A DNA stretch of 64,000 nucleotides from Clostridia bacterium (GTDB lineage: Bacteria; Bacillota; Clostridia; Christensenellales; Borkfalkiaceae): NCBI GenBank assembly GCA_017462735.1, contig JAFTQO010000009.1, positions 140,645 to 204,644 on the forward strand. The letters run 5' to 3'. Below the pieces are notes generated by a model. It did not search any database. It was not told the origin of the DNA and worked only from the letters and a program-made list of their open reading frames with translations. Shown one piece after another: positions 57,807 to 64,000 of the stretch (the stretch's first letter is position 1; every line of letters begins with the position of its first letter). Position numbers and translations under genes: made by a program.

Positions 57807-59231
57807 ATGGCGGCAAAATTCAATATGAGCCCTTTGAAAAACCCTATGCCTACCCAAGACCCTATGGTCAGAAACGGCAACTTTGAAGAGGTCGCCCTCG
57901 GCTACACGGCAGAGATGGCTATCGACGAAGCCAAGCGTTGTATCGGCTGTAAAAATAAGCCCTGCGTACAAGGCTGTCCCGTTAATATCGACATCCCCGG
58001 TTTTATTGCTAAAGTAGCGGAAGGGGATTTTGAAGGCGCGTATCAAGTGATTGCAAAAGACAGTTCTTTGCCCGCGGTTTGCGGCAGAGTTTGCCCTCAA
58101 GAAAGCCAATGCGAAGGCAGATGTACCCGCGGTATCAAAGCGGGTTGCGAGTCGGTGTCCATCGGCAGATTGGAAAGATTCGTTGCCGACTATCACAATG
58201 CAAATTGCACGGAAAAACCCGTACCTGCCCCCGCAAACGGGCATAAAGTCGCTATTATCGGTAGCGGTCCCGCAGGTCTTACCTGTGCAGGGGATTTGGC
58301 GAAAATGGGTTACGACGTCACCGTCTTTGAGGCGTTGCACGTAGCGGGCGGCGTACTTGTGTACGGCATCCCCGAATTCCGTTTGCCTAAGGCAATCGTA
58401 AGACAAGAGGTGGAGAACTTAAAAGCCCTCGGCGTTAAAATCGAAACGAATATGGTCATCGGCAGGGTATTGACGATTGAAGAATTAAAGACGGAATACG
58501 GCTTCGAGGCAGTATTCATCGGCTCGGGCGCAGGTCTTCCTAAGTTTATGAATATCCCTGGCGAAAGTTTGAAAGGGGTGTATTCGGCAAACGAATTCTT
58601 GACCCGTTCCAACCTTATGAAAGCGTATCTTATCGGTAGCCATACGCCTATCCAACACGGCAAATGTGTAGCCGTTGTCGGCGGCGGTAACGTGGCGATG
58701 GACGCGGCGCGTACGGCAAAGCGTTTGGGCGCGGAAGTGCATATTATCTACCGCCGTGGCGAAGAAGAATTGCCCGCGCGTAAGGAAGAAATCGAACACG
58801 CTAAAGAAGAGGGCATCATCTTCGACTTGCTCACCAACCCGACCAAAATTTTGGCGACCCCTACGGACAACCCCCGCGACCCTTCCTACGGCTGGGTAAA
58901 CGGTATCGAGTGCGTGCGTATGGAACTTGGCGAGCCCGACGCTAGCGGTAGACGTTCCCCTAAGGTGATTGAGGGTAGTGAGTTTACCATTCCCGTCGAT
59001 TGCGTCATTATGTCCTTGGGCACCTCTCCCAACCCGCTTATCAAAGCGACGACGGAAGGGCTTGTGACCTTGCGTCGCGGCGAAATTGCGGTAGACGAAG
59101 TAGGTAAAACGTCGTTGGACGGCGTATATTGCGGCGGCGACGCGGCAACGGGCGCAGCGACGGTTATCAAAGCCATGGGCGCAGGCAAGGTTGCGGCAAA
59201 GGCTATTGACGAGTATATCAAGACGAAATAA
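57807..59231 (+). CDS. nfnB: NfnB: glutamate-synthase-like large subunit (GltA)
   Basis: 474 residues. An N-terminal Fe-S region (CIGCKNKPCVQGCPVNIDIP, then CGRVCPQESQCEGRC) precedes two nucleotide-binding Rossmann motifs: AIIGSGPAGLTCAGDLAKMG (FAD) and VAVVGGGNVAMDAARTAKRL (NADPH). The C-terminal GGDAATGAATVIKAMGAGK completes the FAD domain. It uses the ribosome site AAAGGAGG, and the frame's earlier start at 57741 overlaps nfnA and is not used. Homologous to small glutamate synthase subunits; linked to nfnA here it is NfnB. Confidence 0.93.
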   Translation: MAAKFNMSPLKNPMPTQDPMVRNGNFEEVALGYTAEMAIDEAKRCIGCKNKPCVQGCPVNIDIPGFIAKVAEGDFEGAYQVIAKDSSLPAVCGRVCPQESQCEGRCTRGIKAGCESVSIGRLERFVADYHNANCTEKPVPAPANGHKVAIIGSGPAGLTCAGDLAKMGYDVTVFEALHVAGGVLVYGIPEFRLPKAIVRQEVENLKALGVKIETNMVIGRVLTIEELKTEYGFEAVFIGSGAGLPKFMNIPGESLKGVYSANEFLTRSNLMKAYLIGSHTPIQHGKCVAVVGGGNVAMDAARTAKRLGAEVHIIYRRGEEELPARKEEIEHAKEEGIIFDLLTNPTKILATPTDNPRDPSYGWVNGIECVRMELGEPDASGRRSPKVIEGSEFTIPVDCVIMSLGTSPNPLIKATTEGLVTLRRGEIAVDEVGKTSLDGVYCGGDAATGAATVIKAMGAGKVAAKAIDEYIKTK

Positions 59232-59446
59232 TAAGTGTTCTTCTTATAGCCGTCGCATCTCTGCGTCGTGGCGCAGTCACGTACTTCTTTGTACGCTCCT
59301 TTGCCACTCCTTGACCTGCTCGGCTCTAAAAAGAAGTGGGGTAGGAGTGTCGTTCTATCGGTACGCTTCTTCGGGGCGCCTTGTCTGGCTTGCCTCTAAA
59401 AAGAAAAGGTGTATGAAAGACACTTAATAGTTTAATCTCGTTATAA
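59232..59446. other. gene-free stretch with hairpin repeats
   Basis: No gene. GTGGCGCAGTCACGTAC, then GTACGCTCC...GCCAC, forms an imperfect hairpin that resembles the body of the 55166 and 62113 repeats (GTGGC...GTAC pattern). It may be a third, diverged member. Confidence 0.4.
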
Positions 59447-59476
59447 AAAAAGACAAGGCTCTGCCTTGTCTTTTTT
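59447..59476. terminator. bidirectional terminator
   Basis: AAAAAGACAAGGC (59447-59459) pairs with GCCTTGTCTTTTT (59463-59475), flanked by A and T runs. Confidence 0.88.
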
Positions 59477-59509
59477 GTTTTTTAGATGAAATGGAAACTC
59501 TAAAAAATA

Positions 59510-59809
59510 TTACTTTTTTATAAATTCAATAATGTTTTTCTTTTTATCTAATGGTAATGATTCGATTAATAATTTTAATTCATTGTCAATATTATAGTCG
59601 GCAATGTTAGCACTAAAAAACCTTTCGATAGGAAACTCGCAAATCTCTAAAATCTGCAATAATTTTTCAACGGTTAAAACAATTCTTCCGCTTTCTAATT
59701 GCGCAACGTATTGTGGGCTCATCCCCATTCTTAAACTAACTTCTCTTGCCGATAAGTTTGCCTTGTTTCTTACGTAACCTATTCTTGATAAAATCTCTTT
59801 TATTTCCAT
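59510..59809 (-). CDS. XRE-family HTH regulator
   Basis: 99 residues. HTH: NLSAREVSLRMGMSPQYVAQ then LESGRIVLTVEKLLQILEIC. The C-terminal 35 residues (after SANIADYNID) are polar and could form a small dimerisation helix. Ribosome site GAGGAG on the minus strand. It is divergent from the SLOG-family gene, as in the other XRE modules. Confidence 0.87.
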   Translation of the reverse strand: MEIKEILSRIGYVRNKANLSAREVSLRMGMSPQYVAQLESGRIVLTVEKLLQILEICEFPIERFFSANIADYNIDNELKLLIESLPLDKKKNIIEFIKK

Positions 59810-59907
59810 AAAAACTCCTCGAATAGTTCTAATACAATAATTATAGGGTAATCTTTACTTTATAAAAGAAAGCCGTGCACATAAATTTTTCTCAAAATTT
59901 CAATTTT

Positions 59908-59967
59908 GAATACGCTCAAACATAAATATGTGCTATAATGATTAGCGAGAGTATTCAAAACGAATAC
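59908..59967 (+). promoter_or_regulatory. -10 and inverted repeat before the SLOG gene
   Basis: TATAAT (59934-59939) precedes GTATTC-N5-GAATAC (59951-59967), a perfect 6-5-6 palindrome in the predicted early transcript. A half site GAATAC lies at 59908-59913. No clear -35. The XRE protein is a candidate binder. Confidence 0.55.
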
Positions 59968-59984
59968 TTTGGGAGTTTTTTATT

Positions 59985-60506
59985 ATGGAAAAACATAAAA
60001 CTTGTTCGTTTTTTGGTCATAGAAAGATTGATACAAACAACAACTTAAAGCAAAGTGTAAAAGATTGTATAGAGGATTTGATTATTAATCGTAACGTACA
60101 AACGTTTTTGTTTGGTAGTAGAAGCGACTTTAACGACCTTTGTCATTTGGTGGTGAGCGAACTAAAAGAAAAATATTCAAATATAAAAAGGATGTGTTAT
60201 ACTTGCAAAAGCGAAGGCTGCACGTTAGAGATTGACAGACAAGAACGTGAAAAAATTTATTCACGTTTTCTAAATAAAGAAGTGCATTTACTTGGTTTTG
60301 AAGAAGAATTTGAACACGAAACAAAGTATGTGGCAGGCAGAGCAAGTTATATTGAGCGAAATCAAGCCATGATAAACGATAGTGATTTTTGCGTATTTTA
60401 TTATGATGAGAATTACGTTCCCTTAACAAAAACTAATAGTGGGACCAAAATTGCTTACGAATATGCCGTAAGGGAGAAGAAAAACGTCATTAATTTATTT
60501 AAATAG
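59985..60506 (+). CDS. SLOG-family protein (DUF1273-like)
   Basis: 173 residues. The start SFFGHRKID, the FLFGSRSDF segment, and the C-terminal RNQAMINDSDFCVFYYDEN with SGTKIAYEYAVREKKNVINL match the SLOG fold (DprA/TIR-like nucleotide- or ligand-binding). The family includes sensors of nucleotide-derived signals in some phage-defence systems, but this subgroup is not characterised. Ribosome site GGGAG. It is paired with an XRE gene. Confidence 0.75.
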   Translation: MEKHKTCSFFGHRKIDTNNNLKQSVKDCIEDLIINRNVQTFLFGSRSDFNDLCHLVVSELKEKYSNIKRMCYTCKSEGCTLEIDRQEREKIYSRFLNKEVHLLGFEEEFEHETKYVAGRASYIERNQAMINDSDFCVFYYDENYVPLTKTNSGTKIAYEYAVREKKNVINLFK

Positions 60507-60523
60507 AATAGATTTTAATGATA

Positions 60524-60556
60524 AAATGGATAGCGAACTATTCGCTATCCATTTAC
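60524..60556 (+). terminator. terminator-like hairpin
   Basis: A 14-bp perfect stem AAATGGATAGCGAA (60524-60537) / TTCGCTATCCATTT (60541-60554), 3-base loop. The T tail is weak. Confidence 0.7.
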
Positions 60557-60654
60557 TTACCATCTCCTAAGAGATACGTGTTCTTAATTACTGCCTTTTT
60601 TTTGCGCCTTTCGCAAAAATTTTGCCCGCAGAATATAGTAAAGGGGAGGGAATT

Positions 60655-61284
60655 ATGACGCTGTTTCAACTTTTTTCCACTTGCCTGACTATCCCGTACG
60701 AAAAAGTAGGCGTATCCGCCAACTATGCCACCCGTAGAGAGGGAGATACGCTGTATATTTTTTTCGAGGGCTCGGATGGAAAGAGAGATTGGAAAGACAA
60801 CCTCGATTTTCCCGTTAAACCGTATAAGCGGATGGAAAAAACGGTATGGTTTGCCCATCGCGGTTTCTTGCGCGTGTGGAAAGAAATAGAGCCCTTTTTA
60901 GCGGATAAAATTGCGGATAAAAGTTTACGAAAAATAGTCGTTGCAGGGTATTCGCACGGCGGGGCTTTGGCGTCGCTGTGTCACGAATACGTCTGGTATC
61001 ACCGTCCCCATTTGCGCGACGTCATAGAGGGGTACGGCTTTGGCGCGCCTCGCGTCTTTTGGGGGATAAGGACGAAGAAGGTCAAAGAGCGGTGGAAAAA
61101 TTTTGTCGTCGTGCGCAACATAGACGATTTAGTCACGCACCTGCCCCCTGCTTTTTTGGGCTTCTCGCACGTGGGTAGCCTATTAAAGATAGGCAAAAAA
61201 GGACAATATACCGCCGTCTCCGCGCACGTTGCGCAAAATATCCTAAAAGAACTTTGGCGCTATGAAAACCGCCCGAAAGGTTAA
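60655..61284 (+). CDS. class 3 lipase-like alpha/beta hydrolase
   Basis: 209 residues. The nucleophile elbow is GYSHGGALASL (Ser100), with candidate Asp in NIDDLV (157/158) and His in SHVGSLL or AHVAQN. The pattern resembles the fungal-type lipase_3 family found in bacteria. No signal peptide, so it acts inside the cell. The frame extends to 60622, but GGGAGG stands at the right distance from the ATG at 60655. A terminator lies directly downstream. Confidence 0.82.
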   Translation: MTLFQLFSTCLTIPYEKVGVSANYATRREGDTLYIFFEGSDGKRDWKDNLDFPVKPYKRMEKTVWFAHRGFLRVWKEIEPFLADKIADKSLRKIVVAGYSHGGALASLCHEYVWYHRPHLRDVIEGYGFGAPRVFWGIRTKKVKERWKNFVVVRNIDDLVTHLPPAFLGFSHVGSLLKIGKKGQYTAVSAHVAQNILKELWRYENRPKG

Positions 61285-61287
61285 AAG

Positions 61288-61330
61288 AAAAAGACCTACC
61301 GCAGATTTTGTCTGTAACGGTAGGTCTTTT
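61288..61330. terminator. bidirectional terminator
   Basis: AAAAGACCTACCG (61289-61301) pairs with CGGTAGGTCTTTT (61318-61330). It separates the lipase gene from the convergent HTH gene. Confidence 0.88.
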
Positions 61331-61670
61331 AAGAGTTTGAAGAAAGCAAAAGAGGTTGGTTTGGCTTTGCCAATTCTTTTTGATAATACATCAAAAAACA
61401 ATGTACGTACTTTTGCCGATACCTGTATAAGGTACGTTCGCTTAAAGCGTGTTTTAAGGCGACGCGAAGCATAGATTCCTTTTTGGTGGCAGGACGACAG
61501 TAGAGATAATAGATAAGGCGCGTATGGCTCGCCATTTCCAGTTCGTCAATGGTGGAGAAGAATTCCGTCAATCTTGTCCACGCCCGCTTTGCCGGTGATA
61601 AATCGTCGCTTTCTTGCAACAACTGCCGTATAAGATCCTCTTTTTTCTTGATAGTTCGATGTTCGTTCAT
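61329..61670 (-). CDS. small HTH-like regulatory protein
   Basis: 113 residues. The segment RPATKKESMLRVALKHALSE then RTLYRYRQKYVHCFLMYYQK has the look of a helix-turn-helix of the sigma-70-region-4/ArpU type. I cannot place the family more exactly. The ATG at 61670 is preceded, after six bases, by TATAAT on the minus strand (61682-61677), so a leaderless transcript is likely. A longer frame to 61700 overlaps that promoter. Confidence 0.6.
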   Translation of the reverse strand: MNEHRTIKKKEDLIRQLLQESDDLSPAKRAWTRLTEFFSTIDELEMASHTRLIYYLYCRPATKKESMLRVALKHALSERTLYRYRQKYVHCFLMYYQKELAKPNQPLLLSSNS

Positions 61671-61763
61671 AGCAGTATTATAACCCATTTTTTGCTGCAA
61701 ATACTGCCAAATATTGACATAAATCTCCTTTTTTCGCGTGCTATACTAATGACGGGGTGCAAA

Positions 61764-61979
61764 ATGGAAAAGAAAAACGCGGCGGAGATATTAGCCTACT
61801 TGGAAAAACTGCTAACGGAATATTTAGAGGACCTGAAAGATAGCGCGGCGACGGACAAAAACCTGTTTGCATACGGCGAAAAGACGGCGTACGTAGAGTG
61901 TCTGGAGATTATCCAGCGTTGGGATGAGTCGTCGCTCGGCTCGGCAGATGACGCAATCGAAGAACGTTTTCCGTTATGA
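61764..61979 (+). CDS. small hypothetical protein
   Basis: 71 residues. An acidic, helical protein (AEILAYLEKLLTEYLEDLKD) with no recognised family. The ATG at 61764 follows GGGGTG, and TATACT at 61742-61747 could be its -10. No terminator is evident. The gene may be real or marginal. Confidence 0.5.
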   Translation: MEKKNAAEILAYLEKLLTEYLEDLKDSAATDKNLFAYGEKTAYVECLEIIQRWDESSLGSADDAIEERFPL

Positions 61980-62112
61980 ATCCTTTTAGGAATCAACCCG
62001 TAAAAGTAGCCGGCGAAAGTATAAGTATTTACTTTATATACCGCGCGTATATATGCTTTTGTCCACTCTTTTTGCAAAAAAATAAAAATTTTTACGTATT
62101 TGTTTTTGGCTC

Positions 62113-62290
62113 TGTCCCAACCTTTGGTTGATTTCTGCCTATAAAATACTTCGCAATACGTCGTCGCGCTGTGGCAAGCCTCAGTTGTGTACGGCTTAGT
62201 ACACGCCTTCCGCTTTTCCTCGCGCTCCTTGTTTTGTTCGTATTTTCCTACGGCAGATTGCTAATCAACCACTTGTTTTGACATCGCCTT
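62113..62290. repeat. MITE-like interspersed repeat, copy 2 (single-unit form)
   Basis: It begins CAACCTTTGGTTGATTTCTG and ends GATTGCTAATCAACC, with inverted ends. It is nearly identical over about 140 bp to 55166-55302 and joins directly to the common right end, lacking the middle part of copy 1. Confidence 0.72.
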
Positions 62291-62324
62291 ATTTTTTGAT
62301 GCGCGTTATCTTAAGCATATTACG

Positions 62325-62480
62325 TCTCCCCTTTTAGGGGAGATGTCGCGCTTTCTCTATGTCTCCCCTTTGAGGAAAGATGTCGCGCTTCCGCTCTTTC
62401 CCTATGTCTCCCCTAATAGGGGAGATGTCGCGCTTCCGCTCTTTCCCTATGTCTCCCCTAATAGGGGAGATGTCTTCGCA
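62325..62480. repeat. tandem hairpin-repeat array
   Basis: Four modules built on CTCCCC-N5-GGGGAG followed by ATGTCGCGCTTTC... and ...TCTTTCCCTATGT, about 45 bp per unit; the second is degenerate. Same family as 29041-29255. No spacers or cas genes, so not CRISPR. Confidence 0.7.
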
Positions 62481-62695
62481 GAAGACAGAGAGGTTAAATA
62501 AGGTAAGAAGTAAAAGTGAATAGTGAATAGTGAAAAGGTATATAAACCTCTCCGACGGCTAACGCCGCCACCTCTCCTTAGCAGGCGAGGCATACCTCTC
62601 CGTCAAAGCCTGTCAGGCTTTGCCACCTCTCCTATTAAGAGAGGCGTAAGGGGGGCGCCCACAGGAGGCGAGGCTTCTTTGTTAGTGTGCATTAA

Positions 62696-62723
62696 AAAAC
62701 CACCCGATTGTCGGGTGGTTTTT
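62696..62723. terminator. bidirectional terminator
   Basis: AAAACCACCCGA (62696-62707) pairs with TCGGGTGGTTTT (62711-62722). It ends the minus-strand gene below. Confidence 0.9.
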
Positions 62724-62731
62724 ATGTTGGG

Positions 62732-63397
62732 TTATTCGCTGTCGGGAAGCAAGATTTCCGCCAACTCCAATACGTAATTCTCCGTAGACGATTCCGCTTG
62801 TAAATAATAGCGGTATTTCCCATACACAAAAGAAGCGTAGGATGTTCTATTTTGTGTAGCGTAAGATATGGAATATCCGTCGACGGTAGTAGAATTTTGC
62901 AAATTTTCAAAATTGGACAAATCTTCTATCGTCGTATTGCTTTTTGTGACGGAAAAGGTAACGGGGTCTCCGTCAAAGGTAATTCTACTTTCCGTAAAAC
63001 AGACGACTTCGCCGCTGGATAACGCATATTTGTAGTGTGCGTCGTAGTCGGAAGTGGTGTACCAATCGAAGGTCAAGATGTCTTGATTCGTTTCCGCCGC
63101 GTATTCTTGCAAGGTCTGCGCCGTAAGGCTAGCAACGTAGTCTCCGCTAGCGCAGTAGCGAGGGGGCTCTTCTATCGGCGCGGTAGGGAAGAGGTTGACT
63201 AGCAAAATTGCCCCGACGCCGAGCGCCGTCAAAGAGGGCGCCGTGATGGCGACCAATTTTTTCCAAGGGAAAGGGCGCTTGGGGATAGGGGTGCGCTCCA
63301 TCGTGGCGCGCGCCGCCATGACCTTCTCTATCCCCCGTTGCTTTGCCTCGGGTTCCTGCGCTTCGATGAAGTTGTGGAAATCTTGTTCTAGCGACAT
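62732..63397 (-). CDS. single-span membrane protein, possibly anti-sigma-like
   Basis: 221 residues. A cytoplasmic segment of about 45 residues (MSLEQDFHNFIEAQE, many charged residues), one membrane segment near 47-68 (LVAITAPSLTALGVGAILLV), and an outer domain of about 150 residues. The layout is that of anti-sigma or DUF4367-type proteins, but I see no zinc motif. It begins 20 bases after the gene upstream, so the two are cotranscribed. Confidence 0.65.
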   Translation of the reverse strand: MSLEQDFHNFIEAQEPEAKQRGIEKVMAARATMERTPIPKRPFPWKKLVAITAPSLTALGVGAILLVNLFPTAPIEEPPRYCASGDYVASLTAQTLQEYAAETNQDILTFDWYTTSDYDAHYKYALSSGEVVCFTESRITFDGDPVTFSVTKSNTTIEDLSNFENLQNSTTVDGYSISYATQNRTSYASFVYGKYRYYLQAESSTENYVLELAEILLPDSE

Positions 63398-63417
63398 AGT
63401 TTATTTCCTTTTTGTTT

Positions 63418-64000
63418 TTAAGTAATTTCGACGACGTAGCCGTTGTTCAGCCAACTGCCGTCGTTGGCGTTGAGATAGCCGTATCTGTTCATCGTCCAGC
63501 CCGTCGCCACCTCGACGTGGTGGTCGGTACGGAAGAGGACGTCGTTTTCGTCGTAGTAGTTGATGGTAAGATACCCAAAGGCGACGGCGATATGCGCCCC
63601 CGAAGTCTGTAATTGAGACCAATATTCCTGCGTTTCGGTTTCGCCGATATTATACAAAGTAACGTTATCGCAGAAGAGAAGGAGGGGTTTGCCGCTGGCG
63701 ATCGCGTTGTCGCAAAGGGTATGGTTGAAGCCGCCCCCGCTCTTGACGGACGTATAAGAGATACTTCTGCCTGTAGATTGTACGTAGGCGGTCAAGCCGC
63801 TGATACAATCGGCTTCGCTGACCCCCACGTCGTCTACGTTGGTACGCATACGGGTATACAGGTCTTGGATAAGGGCAGGTACGTATACGGTGTCGTTGCT
63901 ACGGTATCTGCCCGAGGCGTAGTAAGCGACGTAGTTGGGGATAAGTTCTTCAAAAAATCTGTCGTAGTAGCCGACGACGATAGCCCCGGCAACGGGCCCG
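63418..64000 (-). CDS. C39-like peptidase domain protein (5' end beyond the window)
   Basis: The frame is open to the window edge; the partial product is about 193 residues. Its first visible residues GPVAGAIVVGYYDRF are the context of the catalytic Cys in C39-type (papain-like) proteases (CGPVAGAxxLGYYD); the Cys is outside. AHIAVAFGYLTINYYDEN carries the catalytic-His position and NDGSW the late conserved segment. It is probably a surface or secreted protein. The membrane protein gene follows in the same operon. Confidence 0.65.
   Translation of the reverse strand, partial: GPVAGAIVVGYYDRFFEELIPNYVAYYASGRYRSNDTVYVPALIQDLYTRMRTNVDDVGVSEADCISGLTAYVQSTGRSISYTSVKSGGGFNHTLCDNAIASGKPLLLFCDNVTLYNIGETETQEYWSQLQTSGAHIAVAFGYLTINYYDENDVLFRTDHHVEVATGWTMNRYGYLNANDGSWLNNGYVVEIT

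Larger units (their letters stand above)
61980..62694. other. long gene-free stretch with several repeat families
   Basis: More than 700 bp without a credible gene. It holds, in order, repeat copy 2 (62113-62290), a hairpin tandem array (about 62325-62480), GTGAATA words (62516-62533) and the CTCTCC/GAGAGG repeats (62545-62660). Confidence 0.6.

Noticed and set aside
62325..62480. CRISPR array
   Set aside because: The repeats are palindromic and lie end to end with no unique spacers of even length, and there are no cas genes.

Overview
The window looks like a chromosomal segment of a Gram-positive, low-to-mid-GC anaerobe of the Bacillota, most likely Clostridia. The evidence is a superoxide reductase and a flavin reductase-rubredoxin pair, NfnAB (electron bifurcation), a four-cysteine L28, the Asp23-FakA-RecG order, and near-consensus sigma-A promoters with strong AGGAGG-type ribosome sites. 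No rRNA gene is present, so I cannot name the genus. No sporulation gene was recognised.

Region by region. 1-3.5 kb: oxygen-defence genes, rpsU, then an XRE repressor divergent from a coiled-coil membrane protein. 3.5-21.4 kb: housekeeping block with pcrA-ligA, yicC-gmk-rpoZ-priA-def-fmt-rsmB-rlmN-rpe, rpmB, and asp23-fakA-recG. It follows the classic Bacillota order but lacks remA, coaBC and prpC-prkC-rsgA. 21.5-29 kb: a MATE transporter fused to a cytidylate-kinase-like domain behind a structured leader, two more XRE/membrane-protein modules, minD with a small MinE-like partner, and a DegV protein. 29.4-34.2 kb: a DUF1846 protein, tRNA-Ser(UGA), then an AT-rich island made of tRNA duplications, gene fragments, a lipoprotein and a membrane protein. 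34.3-41.5 kb: XRE regulator, SLC13-type permease, an OmpR-type two-component operon with two membrane proteins, a satellite paralogue sharing its putative operator, and a membrane-anchored tandem DUF1508 protein. 41.6-50.8 kb: two FAD oxidoreductases, PepV, and a six-gene radC/two-component/phosphatase/MBL operon. 50.8-55 kb: a two-gene operon of a membrane-anchored McrB-like AAA+ ATPase and a DUF2357-like partner, the best candidate for an undescribed system. 55-64 kb: antiporter, NfnAB, XRE plus SLOG protein, lipase, small genes, dense non-coding repeats, and a surface-protein operon that runs off the end.

Recurring themes are: (1) XRE repressors next to membrane proteins, with two inverted-repeat operators, one inside the -35/-10 spacer; (2) promoters whose -10 lies six bases before the ATG, predicting leaderless mRNAs; (3) mobile or hairpin-forming intergenic repeats. 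FakA and the DegV protein probably act together in fatty-acid activation. The two-component regulator appears to control its own operon and the distal paralogue through 11-bp direct repeats.
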